The notes beneath the pieces were generated by a model, which saw nothing but the letters and a program-made list of their open reading frames with translations, was not told the origin of the DNA and ran no database searches. This document shows, in pieces, positions 23,316 through 31,119 of a DNA stretch of 31,119 bases. Where the stretch lies: contig CAJXTZ010000023.1 of the NCBI GenBank assembly GCA_913061345.1, forward strand, positions 1 through 31,119. Direction: 5' to 3'. Source of the DNA: an uncultured Erythrobacter sp. Its GTDB lineage: Bacteria > Pseudomonadota > Alphaproteobacteria > Sphingomonadales > Sphingomonadaceae. The number at the start of each line of letters is the position of its first letter. Positions within the stretch are counted from its first letter, which is position 1. The position numbers were made by a program, and so were the translations under genes.

Positions 23316-26168
23316 TTACTTCGTGTTGCGCGTCTTGCGCTTTTCAGCCGTGGTGCCGCGTTCGGAAAGGCCCAGTGCGACGGAAACCAGCGCCGCCTGC
23401 TGCGCCTGGTGGCGTTTGGCGAAGCCCGTTGCCGGCGATGCGGCTTCCTCGCGACCGGCATAACGGGGGCGCATACCCTTGTGCCCGGCGGCGGTGAGCG
23501 CGTCCTCGATACGGTTCTGCACGAAGAACCACGCACCATTGTTGTGCGGTTCTTCCTGACACCAGACAACCTCCTCCAGGTTCTTCATGCCTTTCATGCG
23601 CTTTGCCAGCGGTTCGCCGGGGAAGGGATAAAGCTGTTCGATGCGCACGATGGATACATCGTCCACGCCTTCTTCGTCGCGTTTTTCCATCAGGTCGTAG
23701 GCGACCTTGCCGGAGCACAGCACCAGACGTCGAACCTTGTCATCCGCAACTTCCTTCTTGTCCGAAAGGATGCGCATGAAATGGCTGTCACCTTGGAACG
23801 AGCCGGCTTCGCTTTTCGCCATTGGATGACGCAGCAGGCTCTTGGGACTCATGATGACGAGCGGCTTGCGGAACGGACGCAGCATCTGGCGGCGAAGGAC
23901 GTGGAAATAGTTGGCTGGACTGGTGATATTGCACACCTGGATATTGTCATTCGCGCACAGTTGCAAAAAGCGTTCAAGGCGCGCGGAGGAGTGTTCCGGC
24001 CCCTGACCCTCGTACCCATGGGGCAACAGCATTACGAGGCCATTGGCGCGCTGCCACTTTACTTCGCCCGCAGCAATGAACTGGTCGATCATAACCTGCG
24101 CGCCATTGGCGAAATCGCCGAACTGCGCTTCCCACAAAACCAGCGTCTTGGGATCAGCGAGGCTGAAACCGTATTCGAAGCCCAGCACGCCAAACTCGCT
24201 GAGCGTGGAATCGTACACTTCGAACTTGCCGTGGGGCAGCGTGGCGAGGGGAATGTATTTCTCCTCGTTCGTCTGGTCCACCCAGATGGCATGGCGCTGG
24301 CTGAAAGTGCCGCGTCCCGAATCCTGGCCGGAAAGGCGCACGCCGAACCCCTCGGTCACGAGGCTGCCGAAGGCCAGCGCTTCTGCCGTGGCCCAATCGA
24401 AACCAGCGCTGCTGTCGAACATCTCGCGCTTGGCATTCAGCACGCGTTGCAGCGTCTTGTGAACGGTGTGGTTCTCCGGAACCGTGGTCAACGTGCGGCC
24501 GAGACTGTCGAACAGCTTTTTCTCGATCGCAGTGTGTACGTTGCGGCGCGCGGTTTCCGGGTCGGCGGGCTTGTGCAGGCCGCTCCAGCGACCGGCGAAC
24601 CAGTCCACTTCGTTGGGCTTGTAGCTCTTGCTCGCCTCGAACTGCTCGTCGAGGTGGGCGATAAACTGCTGGCGAATCTCAGGCGCGGTGCCTTCTTCCA
24701 GCACCCCTTCTTCCTTCAGCCGCTCCGAATAGATTTCCGAAACGCGCGGATGTTGCTTGATTTCATCATACATCAGCGGCTGGGTGAACTTCGGCTCGTC
24801 ACCCTCGTTATGGCCGAACCTGCGGTAGCACCACATGTCGATCACGATATCACGCTTGAACTTCTGACGGTATTCGATGGCCAGCTTGCAGGCGAAGGTC
24901 ACAGCTTCGGGATCGTCGCCGTTCACATGCAGGATGGGTGCCTGCACACCCTTTGCCACGTCGGACGGATAGGGGCTGGAACGCGCGAATTGAGGGCTGG
25001 TGGTAAAGCCGATCTGATTGTTGATGATGAAGTGGATGCAGCCGCCGGTGGAATAGCCGCGCACACCCGAAAGGCCAAAGCATTCCCACACCACGCCTTG
25101 TCCGGCAAAGGCCGCGTCGCCGTGGATTAGCACGGGCAGCACTTGCTCATGATTATCGAGGTCGTCACGGAAGGCCTGCTGTGCGCGGGTCTTGCCCAGC
25201 ACCACGGGGTTCACTGCTTCGAGGTGGGAGGGGTTGGGCACCAGGCTCATATGCACCTTGATCCCGTCGAACTCGCGGTCGGTGCTGGTGCCCAGGTGGT
25301 ATTTCACATCGCCCGATCCGCCCACGTCGTCCGGATTGGCGGAGCCGCCGGAGAATTCGTGGAAGATCACCTTGTAGGGCTTTGCCATCACGTTCGCGAG
25401 GACGTTCAGCCGGCCACGGTGGGCCATGCCGTAGATGATTTCGCGCACGCCAGTGGCGCCGCCGTACTTGATGACAGCCTCAAGCGCGGGGATCATGGCT
25501 TCTCCGCCATCGAGGCCAAAGCGCTTGGTGCCGACGTATTTTTTGCCGAGATAATTCTCGTATTCCTCGCCGCGGATTACCGCCTGCAGGATTGCCCGCT
25601 TGCCCTCGGGCGTGAACTGGATGGTGTCTTCGGGGCTTTCGAACTGGTCCTGCAGGAACCGTCGTTCCTCGGTATCGGCGATGTGCATGTATTCCAGGCC
25701 TACGTGCCCGCAATAGGTGTTGCGCAGGGCCGTGTAGAGTTCACCCACCTTGACCCATTCGAAACCGAATGCGCCGCCGACATAGACTTCCTTGTCTTCC
25801 TGCCCTTCGAAACCGTGCCATTTCAGCGTCAGCTCTTCCGGGTTGTCTTGATGTGACAGGCCGAGCGGATCGAGCTGCGCGCCAAGATGCCCGCGAACCC
25901 GGTATAGCCGGATCAGCAGCATGGCCTGAATGGAGTCGCGTGCCGCCGCCTCGATACTGGCGGAATCGGTGGGCTTGCCCGCCTTGGCGGCAGCCTGCTT
26001 GACCGCGACGACCATGTCGGTCGGGTCCATGGCCTGCGACCAGTCGCCGCCACGCTCGTCACTAACATCGCTCAGCGGCCAGCGCGGATTGCTCCACGAC
26101 GGGCCGGGCTGCGCGCCTTCCTGCGACGGCATCTCAGGGAGGAAATTCTGCGGCTCTTTACCCATCAT
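23316..26168 (-). CDS. sucA: 2-oxoglutarate dehydrogenase E1 component
   Basis: The protein has 950 residues. It decarboxylates 2-oxoglutarate with thiamine diphosphate and passes the succinyl group to SucB lipoamide. Key parts are MAHRGRLNVLANVMAKPYKV (H250), PSHLEAVNPVVLGKTRAQQ, the ThDP-binding GDAAFAGQGVVWECFGLSGV (350 on), IINNQIGFTT, and the C-terminal KVAYDLMEKRDEEGVDDVSI then EEPHNNGAWFFVQNRIE. Two ATGs (26168, 26165) are possible starts; an in-frame stop lies six codons upstream at 26187-26189. The first 45 residues (MMGKEPQNFLPEMPSQEGAQ onwards) lack the usual LxGxNxxYIExLYxxY motif that tethers E1 to E2 in other proteobacteria. Confidence 0.97.
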   Translation of the reverse strand: MMGKEPQNFLPEMPSQEGAQPGPSWSNPRWPLSDVSDERGGDWSQAMDPTDMVVAVKQAAAKAGKPTDSASIEAAARDSIQAMLLIRLYRVRGHLGAQLDPLGLSHQDNPEELTLKWHGFEGQEDKEVYVGGAFGFEWVKVGELYTALRNTYCGHVGLEYMHIADTEERRFLQDQFESPEDTIQFTPEGKRAILQAVIRGEEYENYLGKKYVGTKRFGLDGGEAMIPALEAVIKYGGATGVREIIYGMAHRGRLNVLANVMAKPYKVIFHEFSGGSANPDDVGGSGDVKYHLGTSTDREFDGIKVHMSLVPNPSHLEAVNPVVLGKTRAQQAFRDDLDNHEQVLPVLIHGDAAFAGQGVVWECFGLSGVRGYSTGGCIHFIINNQIGFTTSPQFARSSPYPSDVAKGVQAPILHVNGDDPEAVTFACKLAIEYRQKFKRDIVIDMWCYRRFGHNEGDEPKFTQPLMYDEIKQHPRVSEIYSERLKEEGVLEEGTAPEIRQQFIAHLDEQFEASKSYKPNEVDWFAGRWSGLHKPADPETARRNVHTAIEKKLFDSLGRTLTTVPENHTVHKTLQRVLNAKREMFDSSAGFDWATAEALAFGSLVTEGFGVRLSGQDSGRGTFSQRHAIWVDQTNEEKYIPLATLPHGKFEVYDSTLSEFGVLGFEYGFSLADPKTLVLWEAQFGDFANGAQVMIDQFIAAGEVKWQRANGLVMLLPHGYEGQGPEHSSARLERFLQLCANDNIQVCNITSPANYFHVLRRQMLRPFRKPLVIMSPKSLLRHPMAKSEAGSFQGDSHFMRILSDKKEVADDKVRRLVLCSGKVAYDLMEKRDEEGVDDVSIVRIEQLYPFPGEPLAKRMKGMKNLEEVVWCQEEPHNNGAWFFVQNRIEDALTAAGHKGMRPRYAGREEAASPATGFAKRHQAQQAALVSVALGLSERGTTAEKRKTRNTK

Positions 26169-26215
26169 GGGCCTCGCGATTCTAGGTTACCGACATGCCC
26201 ACTACGGGCGAGCGG

Positions 26216-27105
26216 TTATGCCAGTTCCTTCAGCAGGGCATCCAGCGTGGTGCCCAGCTCACTTGGCGAAGGGGAAACGCGAATGCCCGCATCTTCCATC
26301 GCCGCAATCTTGTCGTCCGCGCCGCCCTTGCCGCCCGATACGATAGCACCGGCATGACCCATGCGCCGACCCGGAGGTGCGGTGCGGCCGGCGATGAAGC
26401 CCACCATCGGCTTGCGGCGGCCCTTGGCAGCTTCGGCCTTGATGAACTCGGCTGCTTCTTCCTCGGCACTGCCGCCGATTTCACCGATCATGATGATCGA
26501 CTTGGTGGCATCGTCGTCCAGGAACAGGTCGAGCATGTCGATGAAGTTGGTGCCGTTCACGGGATCGCCGCCAATGCCGACAGCGGTGGTCTGGCCAAGG
26601 CCGACAGCCGTTGTCTGGTGCACGGCTTCGTAAGTCAGCGTGCCGGAGCGCGAGACGACGCCCACGCTGCCCTTCTTGAAGATGGAACCGGGCATAATGC
26701 CGATCTTGCATTCCTCTGGCGTCAGCACACCGGGGCAGTTCGGGCCGATCAGACGGGACTTGCTGCCCGATAGCGCGCGCTTCACCGTCACCATGTCCAT
26801 TACCGGGATGCCTTCGGTGATCGCGATGATCAGTTCGATCTCCGCCTCGATAGCCTCAAGAATGGCATCGCCAGCGAACGGCGGCGGCACGTAAATGCAA
26901 CTCGCGGTCGCGCCGGTGGCTTCCTTGGCCTCGCGCACGGTGTTGAAATTGGGCAGGCCGATATGCGTCGTGCCGCCTTTGCCCGGCGTGACGCCCGCCA
27001 CCATCTGGGTGCCGTAGTCCAGCGCCTGCTGCGTGTGGAATGTGCCGGTGTCACCGGTCATCCCTTGCGTGATAACCTTGGTGTTCTTGTCTACGAGGAT
27101 GGACA

Positions 27106-27106
<1 letters not shown>
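26216..27106 (-). CDS. sucD: Succinyl-CoA synthetase subunit alpha
   Basis: The protein has 296 residues, close to the 289-residue E. coli subunit. The CoA-binding Rossmann domain starts [20 protein letters not shown], and the family signature [20 protein letters not shown] and [16 protein letters not shown] follow. The phosphorylated histidine is H251 in [16 protein letters not shown]. It converts succinyl-CoA to succinate with formation of a nucleoside triphosphate, but needs the beta subunit SucC, which is not in this window. Its ATG shares one base with the TAA of the upstream unknown gene (TAATG), and its ribosome binding site (GAAGAGG) lies inside that gene's last codons. Confidence 0.97.
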
Positions 27107-28723
<1,617 letters not shown>

Positions 28724-28736
28724 TCAGCTTGCCAAT

Positions 28737-28771
28737 GGTGACAACCCAGCGCCCACGCAAGGCTTGTCACC
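28737..28771. promoter_or_regulatory. 8-bp perfect inverted repeat in the mdh upstream region
   Basis: GGTGACAA (28737-28744) and TTGTCACC (28764-28771) are perfect inverted repeats 19 bases apart, 40-75 bases before the mdh start. This could be an operator for a dimeric regulator or a leader hairpin of the TCA operon. No known regulator site is recognised. Confidence 0.4.
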
Positions 28772-28807
28772 CGGAATCGATGGGGTCGCCCTAGTCCGCG
28801 TGCAGCC

Positions 28808-28861
28808 CTATTGCAACAGTGAATTCAGACAGTTGTTGCAAATAGTTTGCAGTAGCAATAG
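28808..28861. promoter_or_regulatory. Cluster of TTGCAA-type repeats upstream of mdh
   Basis: CTATTGC (28808-28814) is inverted as GCAATAG (28855-28861), and TTGCAA occurs at 28811-28816 and 28836-28841 with TTGCAG at 28847-28852. This AT-richer 55-base patch stands out from its surroundings and may be part of the mdh operon promoter region. The rest of the 28697-28982 gap shows nothing definite. Confidence 0.3.
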
Positions 28862-28982
28862 AGTGCGCCGTTGGTCTGTAATCGATACAAGGATTGACGC
28901 GGGCGCACGCAATTCGTTCCCCGACGTCTTCTGGGCTTAGATAAATGAAACCGCACGGCAAATAAGTTCAAGCGGGGGGAGC

Positions 28983-29291
28983 TTAGCCACCCGCCTGCGC
29001 GGGATCGTCGATCCGGTGCGCCATGCGCCTGTCCAGTGCGCGACAGATTTCCAGCCACCACTCGAAGGTCTGACGGTCGCCCGCATGGCTAGCGGCCACT
29101 GCCTGCCGCCTCGCGTGGTCCGCCGCGGCCAGCCCGTGCTGCGCAAAATGGCGCAGTGCTGCGTGGAGATGAGCGCTTTTCACTGCCTTTCCGCGATTGT
29201 CGTTTGCCGGGCGAAGCCGCTGCGTTCGCACCAGCTGGCGCGGCATCCGGCAGTGGGCGCGTTTGAGGGAGGCGGCAAAGCGAATGGGCAT
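28983..29291 (-). CDS. Small conserved hypothetical protein
   Basis: The protein has 102 residues from the ATG at 29291; a TTG at 29351 would add 20 low-complexity residues. The basic N-terminus is followed by the linker RPANDNRGKA and a helical core HLHAALRHFAQHGLAAADHA then RRQAVAASHAGDRQTFEWWL and EICRALDRRMAHRI. From memory this looks like a short helical protein conserved in sphingomonads, of unknown role. It is cytosolic by appearance, with no signal peptide or membrane segment. It lies between the mdh promoter region and the SleB gene, on the same strand as both, with 166 bases to SleB. The evidence is pattern similarity, so the start is uncertain. Confidence 0.65.
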   Translation of the reverse strand: MPIRFAASLKRAHCRMPRQLVRTQRLRPANDNRGKAVKSAHLHAALRHFAQHGLAAADHARRQAVAASHAGDRQTFEWWLEICRALDRRMAHRIDDPAQAGG

Positions 29292-29457
29292 GGGGGCGAG
29301 GTCCGTTTTTTCTTGTTGGCCGCTGGGTGCGACAGACAGACCTATAGGCAAGGCTCCGCTAAGCGAAGGTTGGAAGGCATGGTTTCCGAAGTGTTTCCAT
29401 TGGACTTACAGGTTCTTCAACGGCCTGTGGCAGCGAGCAGCGCGTGCCTCCGCCAAA

Positions 29458-30492
29458 TCAGGGGCGCTCTATCCACCGACCGCTGTTGGCATATTCGCTG
29501 CGGACGCGGCCCGCCGACGGCAGACGGTCATTGGTCGTAGCCTCTCGCGCGGGCGCGTCGATGGCTGGCGACGGGTTCTCGGCTGCAACCCTTTCTACCA
29601 CTTCAAGCGACGGTGCATTCGCCAGCGCGACAGGATCTGGCCCGCTGGTGCGTATCGCAGCAGCGCGTCCCGGTTCGGGCTCCCCGCCGTGATGGTTGAA
29701 CGCAAAGGCCGCGCGCTGTCCTGCCGCGCCCGGCCAGCGATAGAACACGTGCGCGCCGATTACCGTCGTTCGTGCAAGGCTGGGTGCCCAATAGGGGCTG
29801 ACTGCCAGCGTGTGATAATGGGTCGAAAGACCGACAGGCTCATACACCGCACCTGCCAGGGCCGCGCGGGCAATACGGCTGGCCCGTTCCCATCCGCCGC
29901 GCGAAGCACGCCGTGCAAGCGAACCGTCGCAAGTAAAGCTGAACTGGCAGCCGGTACGCCGCGCCGAACCCTGGAAGACGACGCCGCATACGGTATCGGG
30001 CCATGCGCCGTGCGCCACGCGGTTCAGCACAACCTGGGCAACAGCGCTTTGTCCGGCGACAGATTCGCTGGCGGCCTCGTAATAGATGGCGGTGGTGAGA
30101 CATTCCTGCGCGCGCATGATGTCGGTGCCGGTGCCCGCAGCCACAAGCGCGGCAGCAACAGGACCGATGGCGGAGTGCTTTGCGGAAGCCAGTTTCGCCA
30201 GATCCTCTGCTTTGTCCGGCGCTGCAATCACATCCATCGCGGGCGGGGTATCGGCAAGGTAATAGAAGGCAGAGCCGGGGAAGCTTTCGCCCGGCGTCTC
30301 AAATCCCATTGGTTCTATCGTGGCAGCAGGAGCCTGCGCGATTTCGGGTTGGAATGCTGTTTCGGCTGCAATTGCGGGCATGGCCAGCATGGCGGCCAGC
30401 ATACCGATTCGCTTGACCAGCGAGACACGGCGCGATTTGCGCGCACGGCGGCGCTGGGCGAGCAACTGGTACGGGCGGGCGATCTGGTCCAC
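29458..30492 (-). CDS. SleB/CwlJ-type cell wall hydrolase (Hydrolase_2 family)
   Basis: The protein has 344 residues from a GTG at 30492. An Arg-rich N-terminus (LLAQRRRARKSRRVSLVKRI) precedes a hydrophobic segment (GMLAAMLAMPAIAA, 30-43), giving a signal or anchor sequence with a twin-arginine-like look. The catalytic domain begins near residue 128: ECLTTAIYYEAASESVAGQS with the probable catalytic E139, then VAQVVLNRVAHGAWPDTVCG, CQFSFTC and the conserved THYHTLAVSPYW. The family cleaves peptidoglycan glycan strands. The last 80 residues are Pro/Ala-rich and poorly conserved. No clear ribosome binding site precedes the GTG; internal starts such as M31 are possible. The gene is divergent from the cobalamin riboswitch. 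Confidence 0.88.
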   Translation of the reverse strand: MDQIARPYQLLAQRRRARKSRRVSLVKRIGMLAAMLAMPAIAAETAFQPEIAQAPAATIEPMGFETPGESFPGSAFYYLADTPPAMDVIAAPDKAEDLAKLASAKHSAIGPVAAALVAAGTGTDIMRAQECLTTAIYYEAASESVAGQSAVAQVVLNRVAHGAWPDTVCGVVFQGSARRTGCQFSFTCDGSLARRASRGGWERASRIARAALAGAVYEPVGLSTHYHTLAVSPYWAPSLARTTVIGAHVFYRWPGAAGQRAAFAFNHHGGEPEPGRAAAIRTSGPDPVALANAPSLEVVERVAAENPSPAIDAPAREATTNDRLPSAGRVRSEYANSGRWIERP

Positions 30493-30608
30493 GCCGGGCC
30501 GATAGGGCGAAACGGTTATGCCGGCATCACGAACGGAACAACCGTCTCACAAAGGGACGCCGCTTACCGGCCCGTTAACCATGCTGGAGAATCGCGGCAC
30601 AGACCATT

Positions 30609-30626
30609 GCACATCTGCGAATGTGC
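30609..30626. promoter_or_regulatory. Inverted repeat GCACAT-N6-ATGTGC between the divergent genes
   Basis: A perfect 6-bp inverted repeat with a 6-base spacer overlaps a weak promoter-like pair for the riboswitch transcript (TTGCAC at 30607-30612 and CATATT at 30628-30633, spacer 15). It may be an operator or part of the promoter. The rest of 30493-30654 holds no gene that I can see. Confidence 0.3.
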
Positions 30627-30654
30627 GCATATTGGGGCGGCGACGTCACGGGTT

Positions 30655-30812
30655 ATCCGGGTAACCGGATCTAAGAGGGAAGCGGGTGAAACGCCTGCGC
30701 TGCCCCCGCAACTGTGACCGGGGAGCCATGCACCCACTTGCCACTGCCCGAAAGGGTGGGAAGGCGGGCGCAAGGCAACGATCCGGGAGCCAGGAGACCT
30801 GCCTGAGACTGT
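30655..30812 (+). ncRNA. Cobalamin (vitamin B12) riboswitch aptamer
   Basis: Several invariant segments of the cobalamin riboswitch appear in order: AGGGAAGCGGGTGAAACGCC (30676 on), GCCCCCGCAACTGTGACC (30702-30719), the GAGCC...CCACTGCCCG then GGGTGGGAAGGCGGGCG middle part, and the B12 box GCCAGGAGACCTGCC (30789-30803). CCGGATC (30665-30671) pairs with GATCCGG (30780-30786) to close the core. It senses adenosyl- or methylcobalamin and represses downstream expression when B12 is plentiful. It lies about 100 bases upstream of a BtuB-like receptor, a standard target. Confidence 0.97.
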
Positions 30813-30869
30813 CGCTTGTGCTGCCGGGCGGGGTGTACCGAAGGCCTGCGGAAGAGCGTAACCACGCTC

Positions 30870-30907
30870 CCTCCGTCATGAGCGACGCGTTCGTTTATGA
30901 CTGGAGG
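30870..30907 (+). promoter_or_regulatory. Predicted Shine-Dalgarno-sequestering hairpin (riboswitch expression platform)
   Basis: CCTCCGTCAT (30870-30879) pairs with ATGACTGGAGG (30897-30907) over 10 bp with a single bulged T at 30902. This buries the GGAGG ribosome binding site (30903-30907) of the receptor gene. A competing hairpin GAGCGT/ACGCTC (30854-30869) lies immediately upstream. This arrangement fits a riboswitch that controls translation initiation. Confidence 0.65.
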
Positions 30908-30913
30908 TTTTTT

Positions 30914-31081
30914 GTGATTAAATATCTGTTTCTCGGTGTTTCCCTCGTCGCCATTGGTGCACCTGCCATGGCGCAGGATGAGGCCGCGATTACCGTTACC
31001 GCCACCGGCACACGCATCGAGGTGGAGGATACAGGCCAAGCCGTCACCGTTATCGGGCTGGACGAGATCGAGGCCATGCAG
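30914..31081 (+). CDS. btuB: TonB-dependent vitamin B12 receptor (BtuB-like), 5' fragment only
   Basis: 56 codons are present before genomic sequence ends. The start is GTG at 30914 with GGAGG six bases upstream, giving a clean signal peptide MIKYLFLGVSLVAIGAPAMA-QD. An in-frame ATG at 30878 would add 12 residues and lies in the regulatory hairpin. The mature start EAAITVTATGTR resembles the TonB-box/early-plug region, and VEDTGQAVTVIGLDEIEAMQ fits the beginning of the plug domain of outer-membrane receptors. The B12 riboswitch upstream makes a cobalamin/corrinoid receptor the best call. The reading frame after residue 56 is adapter sequence (LSLIHI) and must be ignored. Confidence 0.85.
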
Positions 31082-31119
31082 CTGTCTCTTATACACATCT
31101 GACGCTGCCGACGAAGAGG
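31082..31119. other. Illumina Nextera (Tn5) sequencing adapter left on the contig end
   Basis: Bases 31082-31100 are exactly the 19-bp transposase mosaic end CTGTCTCTTATACACATCT. Bases 31101-31114 are GACGCTGCCGACGA, the next part of the reverse-complemented Nextera i5-side adapter. The last five bases AGAGG would be the start of the i5 index, consistent with an index of TATCCTCT read in reverse. This is not genomic DNA and ends the assembled contig at 31081. Confidence 0.98.

Noticed and set aside
23280..25130. 616-codon + strand open frame inside sucA
   Set aside because: It lies fully opposite SucA, has no recognisable motif and is a shadow frame.
26537..26640. Apparent internal duplication QTTAVG...QTTAVG in SucD
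   Set aside because: The two segments match the normal family pattern ([18 protein letters not shown]), so it is not a new repeat.
28892..28897. TTGACG on the + strand upstream of mdh as a promoter
   Set aside because: It points away from mdh towards the opposite-strand genes and has no matching -10 at a suitable distance.
31082..31100. Possible Tn5-family transposon end
   Set aside because: It matches the engineered mosaic end followed directly by adapter sequence at a contig terminus, so it is a library artefact.

Overview
The window looks like a chromosomal contig end from an alphaproteobacterium of the order Sphingomonadales, most likely an Erythrobacteraceae-type organism. The reasons are the high GC content (about 62-68% in the housekeeping genes sampled), the ribosomal gene order, a ribosomal protein S5 with an Arg/Gly-rich N-terminal extension, a mdh-sucD-sucA-sucB-lpdA TCA cluster, and a small conserved 'HAALRHFAQHGL' protein of the kind I associate with sphingomonads. 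The taxonomic call is inference from remembered family features, not from a search.

Left part (1-11974, + strand): the tail of the S10 operon (rplV', rpsC, rplP, rpmC, rpsQ), then the complete spc operon (rplN, rplX, rplE, rpsN, rpsH, rplF, rplR, rpsE, rpmD, rplO, secY, adk) and the alpha operon (rpsM, rpsK, rpoA, rplQ). A small secreted SRPBCC-like gene sits between adk and rpsM. A 286-base promoter/leader region with two sigma70-like promoters and several small hairpins precedes rpsM. Perfect-stem hairpins lie in three other gaps (rpmD/rplO, rplO/secY, rpsK/rpoA). A strong intrinsic terminator closes the operon after rplQ.

Middle (11999-17248, + strand): envelope and secreted functions. 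These are a beta-lactamase-fold serine hydrolase, an S9A prolyl oligopeptidase with a signal peptide, and two tandem, clearly paralogous secreted or membrane-linked proteins of unknown function.

Right-middle (17245-28696, all - strand): one nearly gapless gene chain that reads mdh, unknown secreted protein, sucD, sucA, sucB, methyltransferase, lpdA, membrane protein, VOC protein, PepSY protein, TRIC-type channel. Many junctions overlap by 1-8 nt. The mdh-sucD-sucA-sucB-lpdA core makes the 2-oxoglutarate-to-succinyl-CoA-to-succinate steps plus malate oxidation. sucC is not in the window. The slot where I would expect it holds a gene of about 50% GC, and a second lower-GC gene (methyltransferase) separates sucB from lpdA.

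Right end (28697-31119): a small conserved hypothetical gene, a SleB-type cell-wall hydrolase (- strand), and, divergently, a cobalamin riboswitch with a predicted Shine-Dalgarno-sequestering hairpin ahead of a BtuB-like TonB-dependent receptor. That last gene breaks off because bases 31082-31119 are Illumina Nextera adapter sequence, not genomic DNA.
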